Part shown: positions 21,863-29,957 of the stretch, one piece after another
How positions within the stretch are numbered: the stretch's first letter is position 1
How the letters are laid out: every line of letters starts with the position of its first letter
Source of the DNA: a bacterium
GTDB lineage: Bacteria > Auribacterota > JABMQX01
DNA: 34,123 nt
Direction of reading: 5' to 3'
Assembly: GCA_030691545.1 (NCBI GenBank)
Contig: JAUYEE010000142.1
Location: 1-34,123 of the forward strand
The notes under the pieces: generated by a model
Seen by the model: the letters and a program-made list of their open reading frames with translations, nothing else
Told to the model about the DNA's origin: nothing
Databases searched by the model: none
Made by a program: the position numbers and the translations under genes

Positions 21863-24800
21863 AATTCTGCCAGCGCGGCGAGGATTTGCTCGTCGGCGAA
21901 GCCTTTCAGGTCAATCGCGTTCATGCGGCAGGAAGCCGCGCAGGCGCCGCATCCCTTGCAGAGCGCTTCGTTAACAACAGCGATGCCCTTGACCGGGTCG
22001 AGTTCGATAGCCTTGTAGGCGCAGACGTCCACGCAGGCGCCGCAACCGCTGCATCTCTCAGCGCGGACGCGTGACACTTTGCCTTCTGCCTCGATCTCCG
22101 TTTTCGCCAGGACCGTCGCGGCACGACCTGCCGCGGCCCGAGCCTGGGAGATGGTCTCGGAAATGTCTTTCGGATAGTGAGCCATGCCGCAAACAAAGAC
22201 GCCGTCTGTGGCAAAATCTACTGGGCGAAGCTTCACGTGGGCCTCGAGGAAGAAGCGATCCGCGTCCAGGGGGACCTTCAACAACTGAGAAAGCCACGGA
22301 TTGTCCGGATTCGCCACGACGCCCGCGCTCAGCACCAGCAGGTCCGGATGAATGGCAAGGATGCCATTGAGAACTCTGTCCCTGACCTTGACTTCAGGCC
22401 GCTGCGCGTTCATCGCTACAACGGGCTTCTCATCCTCCTCGTACCGGATGAAAATAATCCCTTTGTTGCGAGCCTCCTGGTAGTAATTCTCCTTTAGTCC
22501 GTACGTCCGCATGTCCCGATAAAGAACATACACAGAAAGGTCTGGATTCGACTCCTTGAGCTTCAGCGCGTTCTTGACGGCGGTGGTGCAGCAGATGCGG
22601 CTGCAATACGGATGCTCTTCGTCGCGCGAACCCACGCATTGAATCATCACCACCGATTTCATGCCCGAGAAGGGCGACTTCTCTTTTCCTTCGTTTTCCT
22701 TGAGCATGTCCTCGAGTTCTTCCTGTGTGAGAACGCGCGAATCCTCGCCGTACAGGTACTCGCTCGGCTCATAGGGCTGAGCACCCGTGGCGACGATGAC
22801 CACTCCATGCTCGATGGGCTGAAGGACGCCCTCGAGGGTCGTTTTGAAATTCCCGACGTAGCCGGAGATTTCTTTGACCCTGGCGCCGGCGTAAACGGTG
22901 ATTCTGTCGTTGGATTTCACCTTCTCGATCAAGGTCTCAAGGAATGGCGCGGTCTCCGCGCCATCGAGGGTATAGTGGACCTTCGTGAGGTTCCCTCCTA
23001 AGACACCCTCCTTTTCGACGAGGGTCACCGGATACCCCTGGTTGGCGAGGTCTAAAGCGGCTGTCATTCCGGCAAGCCCGCCGCCGATGACCAGAGCGGA
23101 TTTCGTGACCGGCAGGCTCATCTTGTAAAGCGGTTCCAAACGAGCCACTTTGGCGGCGGCCATTCTCAGAAGTTCCTTCGCCTTCTCTGTAGCCTTCTCC
23201 GGCTCTTTCTGATGAACCCACGAGCACTGCTCTCTGATGTTGCCGAATTCGAAGAGATACGGGTTCAAACCATACTCCCTGAGCGTGCTCTGGAACAGCG
23301 GCTCGTGGGTGCGAGGAGTGCACGCGCAGACAACCACGCGGTTCAACCCGTGCTCTTTGATGGCTTCGCCGATAACCTTCTGCGAATCCTGGGAGCACGC
23401 GAAAAGAAGGTGGTCGGCGTAGGCGACATGAGGGAGAGTACGGGCGTATTCTGTGGCGGCCTCGACGTCCACGGTGCTGGCGATATTGATTCCGCAATGA
23501 CAGATGAAGACTCCGATACGGACCGGCTCGCCGCGAATATCCCGTTCCGGCGGAAATTCCCTCTTGATGAGTCTCGTTTCGTAACCGGATACCACTCCGG
23601 CAGCGGCGGAGGCGGCTGCACTGGCCTGCATGACCGACTCGGGTATGTCCTTCGGTCCGGCGAGGCTTCCGCAGACAAAAATGCCCGGAATGCCGGTGTT
23701 GACGGGGGCGAATATGTCGGAGGCGATGAAGCCATCTCCATTCAACTTGATGCCGAACTTTCGGGCGAGGTCCCTTTGCTCCGAGGAGCTCACTAATCCC
23801 ACAGAGAGAACAACGAGGTCAAACGATTCCTCCACAAGGCGACCGCTGTCCATGTTGTGGCGGATGATGAGGTTCTCCGTTTTGGGGTCAACCTCAACAG
23901 AAGAGATGCGTCCGCGAATGAAGCGAGTGCCGTGCTCGTCTCTTGCCCGATCAATGAATTTGTCAAAATGTTTCCCATAGGCGCGGATGTCCATGTTGAA
24001 GATGGCGATATCCACGTCGGGAGAATGTTCTTTCGTAATGATGGCGTCTTTGGCGGCCTGCATGCAGCAGATGGCAGAACAATAGCGGTTGCCAACCTGC
24101 ATGTCGCGGGAGCCGACGCACTGGAGGAACGCGATTTTCTTCGGCTCCTTGCCATCGGACGGACGCTGGACGTGTCCGGCGGTCGGGCCGGACGCGCTGA
24201 GGATGCGCTCGTACTCGATGCTCGTCATGACGTTGGGGAAGGTCTTGTATCCGTATTCGTCTTTGAGGGTTGCATCGAACTCTGCTGAGCCCGCAGCCAG
24301 AACAATCGCTCCAGCCTCAAGGTCGAGGACTTCCTCTTTCTGGTTGAAGTCAATGGCCTTTAGCTCGCAGAACTTCTCGCACACGCGGCATTTCCCACGG
24401 TTGAGATAGATGCACGTCTCCTTGTCTATGATGGGGATGGCGGGAACGGCCTGTGGGAAAGGAATGTGGATGCACTTGGTTTTCGTGAGACCTTTGTTGT
24501 ACGGGTCGGGAATCCGCACGGGACATTTCGTCATGCACACCCCGCAACCGGTGCATTTCTCGGCGTCCACGAAGCGGGGTCTCCTGAGAACCTTGACGTG
24601 GAAATCGGGAGCCTCGCCCGATATGCCTTGAATCTCGGCGTCGGTGATGATGGTGATGTAGGGATGGCTGGCGGCCTCGACCAACTTGGGAGAGAGGATG
24701 CACATGGCGCAATCGTTCGTCGGGAAAGTCTTGTCCAACTGCGCCATTCGCCCGCCGATGCTGGGGCCGCTCTCGACCAGATACGTCTGGATTTTCATCT

Positions 24801-24867
24801 CAGCGAGGTCAAGGGCAGCCTGTATTCCGGCAATTCCGGCGCCGACAACGAGAGCCGTTTTCTCCAT
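21859..24867 (-). CDS. hdrA: Tandem HdrA: flavin-containing electron-bifurcating subunit
   Basis: This 1002-residue protein consists of two HdrA halves in tandem. Half 1 has the FAD loop GAGIAG (residues 9-14), an inserted ferredoxin region (CTGCGVCMTKCP from 105) and the HdrA cluster motif CVGSRD...YCSAICC. Half 2 has GGGLAG near 590, CVGSRD...YCSRICC, and two C-terminal ferredoxin motifs near 936 (CSGCGACVDVC, CKGCGACAASC). Single HdrA proteins are about 650 residues. HdrA FAD splits electron pairs between ferredoxin and a high-potential acceptor, so this protein may carry two flavins. It lies 2 nt after the frhB-like stop and overlaps mvhD by 4 nt. No HdrB partner is encoded in the window. 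Confidence 0.92.
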   Translation of the reverse strand: MEKTALVVGAGIAGIQAALDLAEMKIQTYLVESGPSIGGRMAQLDKTFPTNDCAMCILSPKLVEAASHPYITIITDAEIQGISGEAPDFHVKVLRRPRFVDAEKCTGCGVCMTKCPVRIPDPYNKGLTKTKCIHIPFPQAVPAIPIIDKETCIYLNRGKCRVCEKFCELKAIDFNQKEEVLDLEAGAIVLAAGSAEFDATLKDEYGYKTFPNVMTSIEYERILSASGPTAGHVQRPSDGKEPKKIAFLQCVGSRDMQVGNRYCSAICCMQAAKDAIITKEHSPDVDIAIFNMDIRAYGKHFDKFIDRARDEHGTRFIRGRISSVEVDPKTENLIIRHNMDSGRLVEESFDLVVLSVGLVSSSEQRDLARKFGIKLNGDGFIASDIFAPVNTGIPGIFVCGSLAGPKDIPESVMQASAAASAAAGVVSGYETRLIKREFPPERDIRGEPVRIGVFICHCGINIASTVDVEAATEYARTLPHVAYADHLLFACSQDSQKVIGEAIKEHGLNRVVVCACTPRTHEPLFQSTLREYGLNPYLFEFGNIREQCSWVHQKEPEKATEKAKELLRMAAAKVARLEPLYKMSLPVTKSALVIGGGLAGMTAALDLANQGYPVTLVEKEGVLGGNLTKVHYTLDGAETAPFLETLIEKVKSNDRITVYAGARVKEISGYVGNFKTTLEGVLQPIEHGVVIVATGAQPYEPSEYLYGEDSRVLTQEELEDMLKENEGKEKSPFSGMKSVVMIQCVGSRDEEHPYCSRICCTTAVKNALKLKESNPDLSVYVLYRDMRTYGLKENYYQEARNKGIIFIRYEEDEKPVVAMNAQRPEVKVRDRVLNGILAIHPDLLVLSAGVVANPDNPWLSQLLKVPLDADRFFLEAHVKLRPVDFATDGVFVCGMAHYPKDISETISQARAAAGRAATVLAKTEIEAEGKVSRVRAERCSGCGACVDVCAYKAIELDPVKGIAVVNEALCKGCGACAASCRMNAIDLKGFADEQILAALAEL

Positions 24868-24869
24868 AT

Positions 24870-26000
24870 CTACTCGCTTAGAATATGCCTTGCCCTCTCT
24901 TTCTTCCGTTGGGCAAAGGACACAATTTTCTCCATCATCTGCTTCTTGTGAAGGTCAGCTCTTTCTTCCTCGGGCGGGGACCACTCCTGAATGTAGCCTT
25001 CCTGCTTGGCGCCGTTGTAAACCGTCTCGCCCAGGCTCGTGCGGACGAGAGTGGTCGTGTACCCATCCGGAGAACCCAGCCCGCCGCAGGAAATATCGGC
25101 ATAGTCGCAGGCAAAGTCAGGACACGCGAAGCAAGCCGGTCGGGCGACCTCGTGGACGATCTCGAAGGGGATGTGAACGACTTCGCCATTTTGCCGGGTT
25201 ACGAGGACATCGTCCTTGATGTTGAGTTTTCGGATGTTGTCGAGAGGAACCCCCATTTTCCGTTCGAGCCTCTGACGCGCGGCCTCATCGAAGGCGAAGT
25301 TCTCCATGCAGAACAGACCGATCGTCAACGCAATGGCATCCGAAGGAACCACCTTCAGGAGTTGCATCTTCCGGAAAGTATAGACCTGGCAGGGGGTGCC
25401 CACCAAAGCGACCCGTTCGAGGTTGCGTTTGCCAAGAGACTTGATGTCGCGGACAGAGGGGACGAAGCTGTTATATCGTCTGCCAATCTCATCGAGGTGG
25501 AAGGTCTCCTCGAAATGGGAGCCTGCCGCCTCGATCAACTCCTCCGGGGATGTGGCGACCATGGGCTGACGCTCGAAGGGTCCGGTCTTTCGCGAGACAA
25601 TCGCTGCCTGGATCAAACCTTTCTCGAGAGCGTACGTCAACACGGAGGTCACTACCCCGCCATCGGTGCAGACCTCCATAACTCGGGGCGAGGTCGTTCG
25701 GGCTGAGACGAGGCGAAGATTCGGCCCGATAGGAGGCTTCCAGAACATCTTGTCGTCCAGCTCAGGGTCCAGGACTTTGACCTGGGGGCAGATGAGGTAA
25801 CAAATGCCGCACTTGACGCATTTTGCCTCATCCATCAACCAGGGCGAGCCATCTTCGCGCATTCCGAGGGCGTTGAATTCACCGGCCGAGCAGAAGGAGA
25901 CGCACCCGCCGCACTTTCCGCAGATGCCCTTGCTTTGAACCTCGGCAACGAGGTCGTTGAAGGTCTTGACCTCATCCAGAAGGCGATCGCTTCTGACCAT
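24870..26000 (-). CDS. FrhB/FdhB-like flavo-iron-sulfur protein
   Basis: This 376-residue member of the coenzyme F420 hydrogenase/dehydrogenase beta family has two N-terminal [4Fe-4S] motifs (C27, C30, C33, C37 and C61, C64, C67, C71). The flavin domain follows, with CTDGGVVTSVLTYALEKG, VALVGTPCQVYTFRK and the Cys-rich CPDFACDYADISCGG. Archaeal homologs reduce F420. Bacterial ones often use ferredoxin or other partners, so F420 use should not be assumed. It overlaps hdrC by 29 nt and precedes hdrA by 2 nt. That is the place where hdrB stands in flxABCD-hdrABC clusters, and it may replace HdrB as the electron outlet. This is inference. Confidence 0.85.
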   Translation of the reverse strand: MVRSDRLLDEVKTFNDLVAEVQSKGICGKCGGCVSFCSAGEFNALGMREDGSPWLMDEAKCVKCGICYLICPQVKVLDPELDDKMFWKPPIGPNLRLVSARTTSPRVMEVCTDGGVVTSVLTYALEKGLIQAAIVSRKTGPFERQPMVATSPEELIEAAGSHFEETFHLDEIGRRYNSFVPSVRDIKSLGKRNLERVALVGTPCQVYTFRKMQLLKVVPSDAIALTIGLFCMENFAFDEAARQRLERKMGVPLDNIRKLNIKDDVLVTRQNGEVVHIPFEIVHEVARPACFACPDFACDYADISCGGLGSPDGYTTTLVRTSLGETVYNGAKQEGYIQEWSPPEEERADLHKKQMMEKIVSFAQRKKERARHILSE

Positions 26001-26499
26001 ATTCGTCTATTCTCTTCTTCAGTTCGTTAAGGATTTCGGTTCTTCCATCGAAGCTGTGCGTGACGAGGTCGTGACGCAAGATTTGGGAGAAGCGCTCGAC
26101 GTCTTCCATCCGGTCGAGGATATCGGGAGGAGCGTACTTCCCCTTGATCGCCATGTATCGCAGCGCGCGCATGATGTCCGTGAAGTTTACTTTCTGTGGG
26201 CAGCGTGCGTAGCAGCGATAACACAACATGCAGAACCAGATCAGCGGCGAGGCAAGCACTTCGTCCCTCATCCCGAAGGCAATCTGTCGAATGATCCTTC
26301 GGCAGTTGTACTCCTCGTCAATATCGGTCACGGGGCAACCCGCCGCGCAGGTGCCGCAGGCGAAGCACCGTCTGACGTGCTCGCCGCCCGGCTGAGAAGC
26401 AACCTCCTCGCAGAATGTCGCGTCCAACTCCTCGACGTTGATGGTAGGGATTGCAGGCCCGCCCTGCGGGCCTGCGCTACTTTGTTTCTGTTCGTCCAT
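25972..26499 (-). CDS. hdrC: HdrC-like iron-sulfur subunit
   Basis: This 175-residue protein has two [4Fe-4S] motifs: CFACGTCAAGCP (C45, C48, C51, C55) and CMLCYRCYARCP (C90, C93, C96, C100). A helical tail typical of HdrC follows (IMRALRYMAIKGK). HdrC normally passes electrons from HdrA to HdrB. With no HdrB here, the FrhB-like protein encoded immediately downstream is the likely partner. Residues 7-18 (SSAGPQGGPAIP) come from a palindromic repeat read in frame after the start codon. The ATG at 26499 has a modest GAAGG ribosome site. The gene overlaps the frhB-like gene by 29 nt. Confidence 0.88.
   Translation of the reverse strand: MDEQKQSSAGPQGGPAIPTINVEELDATFCEEVASQPGGEHVRRCFACGTCAAGCPVTDIDEEYNCRRIIRQIAFGMRDEVLASPLIWFCMLCYRCYARCPQKVNFTDIMRALRYMAIKGKYAPPDILDRMEDVERFSQILRHDLVTHSFDGRTEILNELKKRIDEYGQKRSPSG
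26449..26485 (-). repeat. Palindromic repeat inside the hdrC N-terminal codons
   Basis: GCAGGCCCG-CCCTG-CGGGCCTGC (26453-26475) is a perfect 9-bp hairpin flanked by GCGCTAC. It is of the GTAGCGCAGG family seen at 19293, 21834 and 26566. It is translated in frame as part of hdrC. Confidence 0.8.
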
Positions 26500-26561
26500 T
26501 GGACATACCTTCGATTCGATGTTTCAGAAAGAACCACGGACAAAGCCCGCATGCCAGTTCA

Positions 26562-26590
26562 GATTGCAGGCGGGACGCCTGCGCTACATC
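26562..26590 (-). repeat. Palindromic repeat between the maturation protease gene and hdrC
   Basis: GCAGGCG-GGA-CGCCTGC (26566-26582) with GCGCTACATC flank is another copy of the same family. It lies in the 112-nt gap between the protease stop and the hdrC start. Confidence 0.85.
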
Positions 26591-26611
26591 ATGCGTCCTC
26601 CAGAAATTGCT

Positions 26612-27109
26612 CTATCCGCCGCCACACTCCTGGATAATGGCATACGCTGCCCTGGCGACCGCTTGCTGGACCACCGGGGATAACCCGGGGCATACGCTGT
26701 CCGGAATGCTCTGGACCTGACAGACAAGGAGCACTACCTCCACTCCGCAGAAGTCTCTCAACTCGCGAAGGAGGTTCGAGGCCGGAAGCTGGTGCATCGA
26801 AAAATCGTCCATTTTCTTCAAGGGCACATCGTCAATGCTCGGCCGAAACAGCTCGCCCGGCTGGCGTCCCTTGTCCATCGCGTCCACGATGATGACCTTC
26901 TGAGGTCTCCTCTCGCTCAGGATGACGTCGAACAGGATTTCCCTGACCGAGGTGCCTGCGTTGATGGCGCAGACGGTCTTCGGCAGGTCGCCCAGGCTGT
27001 AAAGGTGCTCGACCACCGCTGGCCCGAAGCCATCGTCGCCAAACAAGACGTTGCCGCAGCCGAGCACTAAGACAGGCTGGGCGCCGATTTCCGAAACAGC
27101 GCTTGCCAT
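26612..27109 (-). CDS. Hydrogenase maturation endopeptidase (HyaD/HycI family)
   Basis: This 165-residue nickel-dependent peptidase removes the C-terminal extension of a [NiFe]-hydrogenase large subunit after nickel insertion. It begins VLVLGCGNVLFGDDGFGPAVVEHL, the family signature with acidic nickel ligands, then IIVDAMDKG and FSMHQLPASNLL with the histidine ligand. The ATG at 27109 is preferred because AGGGTAGGA precedes it. The frame is open 20 codons further up, but that part (MGILPMIHGLEARAT) is encoded by a palindromic repeat. It follows the large-subunit gene in the same operon, which has a 25-residue tail after its last ligand, so the pair fits. Confidence 0.9.
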   Translation of the reverse strand: MASAVSEIGAQPVLVLGCGNVLFGDDGFGPAVVEHLYSLGDLPKTVCAINAGTSVREILFDVILSERRPQKVIIVDAMDKGRQPGELFRPSIDDVPLKKMDDFSMHQLPASNLLRELRDFCGVEVVLLVCQVQSIPDSVCPGLSPVVQQAVARAAYAIIQECGGG

Positions 27110-27126
27110 TCCTACCCTTTCTGAGG

Positions 27127-27174
27127 TGGCACGGGCTTCCAGCCCGTGAATCATGGGCAAGATGCCCATGCTAC
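27127..27174 (-). repeat. Double-hairpin dispersed repeat
   Basis: CACGGGCT-TCC-AGCCCGTG (27130-27148) and CATGGGCA-AGA-TGCCCATG (27152-27170) are two perfect 8-bp hairpins in tandem, between the hydrogenase large-subunit gene and the protease gene. I recall similar units as dispersed repeats in many uncultivated bacteria. Confidence 0.85.
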
Positions 27175-27185
27175 AAAACTGATTC

Positions 27186-28628
27186 TCAATTCTCGAGCGT
27201 CGCTACGACCTCGCCCGAGACATCCACAATCTGAATCCTGACGGGGACCTTCCCATCAAAGTCGTGCGTGGCGCAGGAGAGGCACGGGTCGTAGGCGCGA
27301 ATTGCCATTTCCACTCGGTTCAGAATGCCCTGGTCGTACTTGCCGTTCTTGATGAGGGCTTTCGCCGCTTGCTTGACGGACATGTTGATAGGGGCGTTGT
27401 TATGGGTTGTGCCGACGATTAGGTTGCAGTTGGTGATCAAGCCTTCTGCATCGGTCTCGTAATCGTGAATGAGCGTTCCTCTCGGCGCCTCCACGCTTCC
27501 CACTCCCCTGGCGGCTCGGGGTTTGACGGCGACCCGTATCTCCTTGCTTGTGATTTCCGGGTCGTTGAGCAACTGCACAGCGAGCTCCGCGTTGTACAGA
27601 AGCTCGATGAGCCTCGCCCAGTTGTACAGGAGAGTCTGCTGAGCCGGGCGACCGAATTTCGCACGGAATTCCTCGAGTTCCGCCTGAGCCAGCGGCGTGG
27701 AAATCCTGTCACAGACGTTGATCCGGGCGAGTGTATTCGTGCGGTAGATACCGCTGGGGGAATCAAGGTCCATGGAGAACGCTCCCCACTTCTTCGCGTA
27801 GGGGAACTTCAGGTAGGACCACGGCTCGACGTGCTCGGCGATGTAGTCGGTATAGTCCTTGACAGCGAACTCCTCGTAGCTCCCGTCGGGCCTCATCAAT
27901 CGAATCTTGCCATCGTACAGGTTGAGACTGCCGTCATCCGCGACCGTTCCCATAAAGCCCGTGGTAATGACGCCGAGCGAGTTGACGGCATCGAGATACT
28001 TCGGGAAGAGGTTCTGCTTGGCAAAGGAAATGGCAAACTTGGCGAACTCGAGAACTTCCTTCGCCATGGGAAGAACCTTGTCTCGCTCCGCCTCGGTAAG
28101 AGGCTTGCTGAACCCGCCCGGAACAGCGGTCACGGGATGAATGGACTTACCGGAAACGATGTTGAGCATCTGGGCGCCGAGGTGACGGTTTCTCACCACA
28201 GCCCTGCCAAGTTCGGGATTCGCATTGGCGATACCGATAACGTTGCGGACGGAATAGTCGGCATCCGGTCCCATAACGAAATCGGCGCCCGCGAGGAAGA
28301 AGAAGTGAAGAATGTGCTCCTCGGTAAAGGCGATCGAGTTGCACAACTCGCGGAGCTTGCGGCCCGCCGGCGGCGGCTCGACTCCAAACACCGCGTCGTT
28401 CGCCTTTGCCGAAGCCAGGTGATGCGACCAGGGGCAAACGCCGCAGATGCTGGTGGTGATGCGAGGCATTTCCTCCACAGGTCGGCCAATGCAGAACTTT
28501 TCAAATCCGCGAAGTTCGACGATGTGCACGAAAGTATCCGCGACATTGCCAGAGTCATCGAGGTTAATCGTGACCTTGGCGTGTCCTTCCAGTCGTGTAA
28601 CCGGTGCTATAGTAATGGTCTTTCCCAT
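27186..28628 (-). CDS. mvhA: [NiFe]-hydrogenase large subunit, Mvh-like (group 3)
   Basis: This 480-residue catalytic subunit binds the Ni-Fe centre and oxidises or evolves H2. The first ligand motif is ICGVCPWSHH (C62, C65) and the second is DPCLSCATH (C449, C452, H455). A 25-residue tail follows the histidine and should be cut off by the maturation protease encoded next. All four ligands are cysteine; no selenocysteine codon is seen. AGGAGG gives a strong ribosome site before the ATG at 28628. The small-subunit gene is just upstream, and MvhD and HdrA genes lie in the same operon. This matches group 3c, MvhADG-like, H2-dependent bifurcating hydrogenases. Confidence 0.93.
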   Translation of the reverse strand: MGKTITIAPVTRLEGHAKVTINLDDSGNVADTFVHIVELRGFEKFCIGRPVEEMPRITTSICGVCPWSHHLASAKANDAVFGVEPPPAGRKLRELCNSIAFTEEHILHFFFLAGADFVMGPDADYSVRNVIGIANANPELGRAVVRNRHLGAQMLNIVSGKSIHPVTAVPGGFSKPLTEAERDKVLPMAKEVLEFAKFAISFAKQNLFPKYLDAVNSLGVITTGFMGTVADDGSLNLYDGKIRLMRPDGSYEEFAVKDYTDYIAEHVEPWSYLKFPYAKKWGAFSMDLDSPSGIYRTNTLARINVCDRISTPLAQAELEEFRAKFGRPAQQTLLYNWARLIELLYNAELAVQLLNDPEITSKEIRVAVKPRAARGVGSVEAPRGTLIHDYETDAEGLITNCNLIVGTTHNNAPINMSVKQAAKALIKNGKYDQGILNRVEMAIRAYDPCLSCATHDFDGKVPVRIQIVDVSGEVVATLEN

Positions 28629-28640
28629 GTATGTTCCTCC

Positions 28641-29603
28641 TTATCTTGCAGGCTTCTGAGGGAGAGGCCGCAGCCGATTCTGCCCTCCGATGTACCGATT
28701 CAACAGCGCCCTTCTGTCAATGACCTGTTTGGCATCCAGCCCGATGGACGATATGGCACCCATCATGTCCACAAGAGGATTCGCCCCTTTGCGGATCGGG
28801 CCGAAGCATCCCCGGCACGGCATGTACCCGACGACGCACCGGGGGACCTTCACAGCCGACCCTTCCGGTCCCTCAAGCGAGCGGGCACACCCCGTCCGGG
28901 TCACCGGGCCGAGGCAGAGATAACCCTGCTCCATGAAGCAACGAGTGTTCTCCCACGGCTGTTCCTGGGCGAACTGCATGGACTCGAGGGACCTCTTGAT
29001 CTGTCCGCCGGCGGCCTTCTTCTCGCGTTTCACCGGGCAATCGTCGCAGACGCTCCGCTCCGGCAATTCAAAGGGCTTTCCTTGCAGCAAACCGGTCAGC
29101 GCCTCCACGACCAACTCCGGAGCCGTGGGGCAACCCGGGATGTAGGCATCTACCTTGACAATCTCGTCAAGGGCATAGACGCGGTCGAGGAGAGGCGGCA
29201 GGTTCTCCGAGGGCGTGTCTGCCGCTTCGGTTGTCTTGGAACCCCTGTACACCTTGTCGTACAACTCCTGCAAGGTCCACATGTTTGCCATGGCGGGGAT
29301 TCCGCCGAAGCAGGCGCAGGAACCGAGGGAGATCAGGGTCTTACACTTCTTCCGCATTTCCTCCAGGACGTGTTTTTCTTTTTCGTTGCGGACGCCTCCG
29401 CTGACAATTCCGACATCCGCCTCGGGAATCTGCAACTCGGTCCCTTCGCCCGTTTGCCCGAAGTACTTGTGGTCCATCAGGACCGGCATGTGCACAAACT
29501 CGAGCGCGGGCAGAAGGTCGAGGAGCGGTTCCCCGATGTCGAGGATGGTGACCTCACACCCTCCGCAGATGTTGAGCCACTCTTCAGCTACTTTCACGGC
29601 CAT
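28641..29603 (-). CDS. mvhG: [NiFe]-hydrogenase small subunit, Mvh-like
   Basis: This 320-residue electron-transfer subunit carries iron-sulfur clusters next to the Ni-Fe site. It begins EEWLNICGGCEVTILD (C13, C16 of the proximal cluster) and has SLGSCACFGG and IPGCPTAPE. A Cys-rich C-terminal region (CDDCP, YLCLGPVTRTGC, CVVGYMPCRGCFGP) supplies two further clusters. No Tat signal is present, so it is cytoplasmic, as in MvhG. The ATG at 29603 is chosen over 29618 because GAGGAGG lies 7 nt before it. The large-subunit gene begins 12 nt after the stop. The 69-residue protein and MvhD genes precede it. Confidence 0.92.
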   Translation of the reverse strand: MAVKVAEEWLNICGGCEVTILDIGEPLLDLLPALEFVHMPVLMDHKYFGQTGEGTELQIPEADVGIVSGGVRNEKEKHVLEEMRKKCKTLISLGSCACFGGIPAMANMWTLQELYDKVYRGSKTTEAADTPSENLPPLLDRVYALDEIVKVDAYIPGCPTAPELVVEALTGLLQGKPFELPERSVCDDCPVKREKKAAGGQIKRSLESMQFAQEQPWENTRCFMEQGYLCLGPVTRTGCARSLEGPEGSAVKVPRCVVGYMPCRGCFGPIRKGANPLVDMMGAISSIGLDAKQVIDRRALLNRYIGGQNRLRPLPQKPAR

Positions 29604-29623
29604 TTTGTACCTCCTCATTGAAT

Positions 29624-29735
29624 TTTGGATTGCGCATTTGCGATTTCAGGGGGCACGCAACATTGGTGTCCTGGTGTCTTTGTGGTGAGACCACGGGTAC
29701 GCACCACGAAGGGCACGAAGAACACAAAGGCTCGG
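29624..29735. repeat. Mixed micro-repeats upstream of the hydrogenase genes
   Basis: TTTTGGATTGCGCATTTGCGATTTC is followed by GTGTCCTGGTGTCTTTGTGGTG and GCACCACGAAGGGCACGAAGAACACAAAGG. These are two dispersed repeat types that I recall from many uncultivated bacterial genomes. Together they fill the gap between the 69-residue gene and mvhG. Confidence 0.7.
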
Positions 29736-29945
29736 CTACGAGGGCGCCTGGCCCTCCAGCACGATTTCCGTGACGACTCGTCTTGAGTAAAGCAGGTATT
29801 TTCCTTCTTGCTCGAAAAGCTGCGTTTGGAAGTTGTTGGCCTCGTACTGGGTTTTTTTTCCTTCGGCCTCCTCGCGCGTCTCGTAGATGGCGCCGTCCCA
29901 CATGTACTTGTCTTTGTCCACGTATCGGACGCTCTCCACTTCCAT
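29736..29945 (-). CDS. Conserved-looking 69-residue protein in the hydrogenase operon
   Basis: This small acidic soluble protein has the segments SVRYVDKDKYMWDG, AIYETREEAEGKKTQYEANNF and EGKYLLYSRRVV. There is no signal peptide, membrane segment or cysteine. The pattern of strand, helix, strand suggests a compact fold. A GAGGGG ribosome site lies 8 nt before the ATG, and the gene fits neatly between mvhD and mvhG, so it is probably real. I do not recognise a family. An assembly or regulatory role for the hydrogenase-HdrA complex is possible from position only. Confidence 0.7.
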   Translation of the reverse strand: MEVESVRYVDKDKYMWDGAIYETREEAEGKKTQYEANNFQTQLFEQEGKYLLYSRRVVTEIVLEGQAPS

Positions 29946-29957
29946 GGGCGTAACCCC

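Noticed and set aside
24870..26000. True F420-reducing subunit
   Set aside because: FrhB-family proteins in bacteria often do not use F420 and no F420 synthesis gene is in the window, so F420 use is not claimed.
27186..28628. Possible selenocysteine hydrogenase
   Set aside because: All four metal-ligand positions are cysteine codons and no in-frame TGA is present.
27465..29621. 718-codon open frame on the plus strand across the hydrogenase genes
   Set aside because: It is antisense to two clear hydrogenase genes with complete metal-binding motifs, shows no known domain, and is a by-product of codon bias in GC-rich DNA.
19171..29735. Insertion sequences or CRISPR array as the source of the repeats
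   Set aside because: No transposase gene or terminal repeats bracket a gene, and the repeats are not regularly spaced with unique spacers. They are short dispersed palindromes and tracts.
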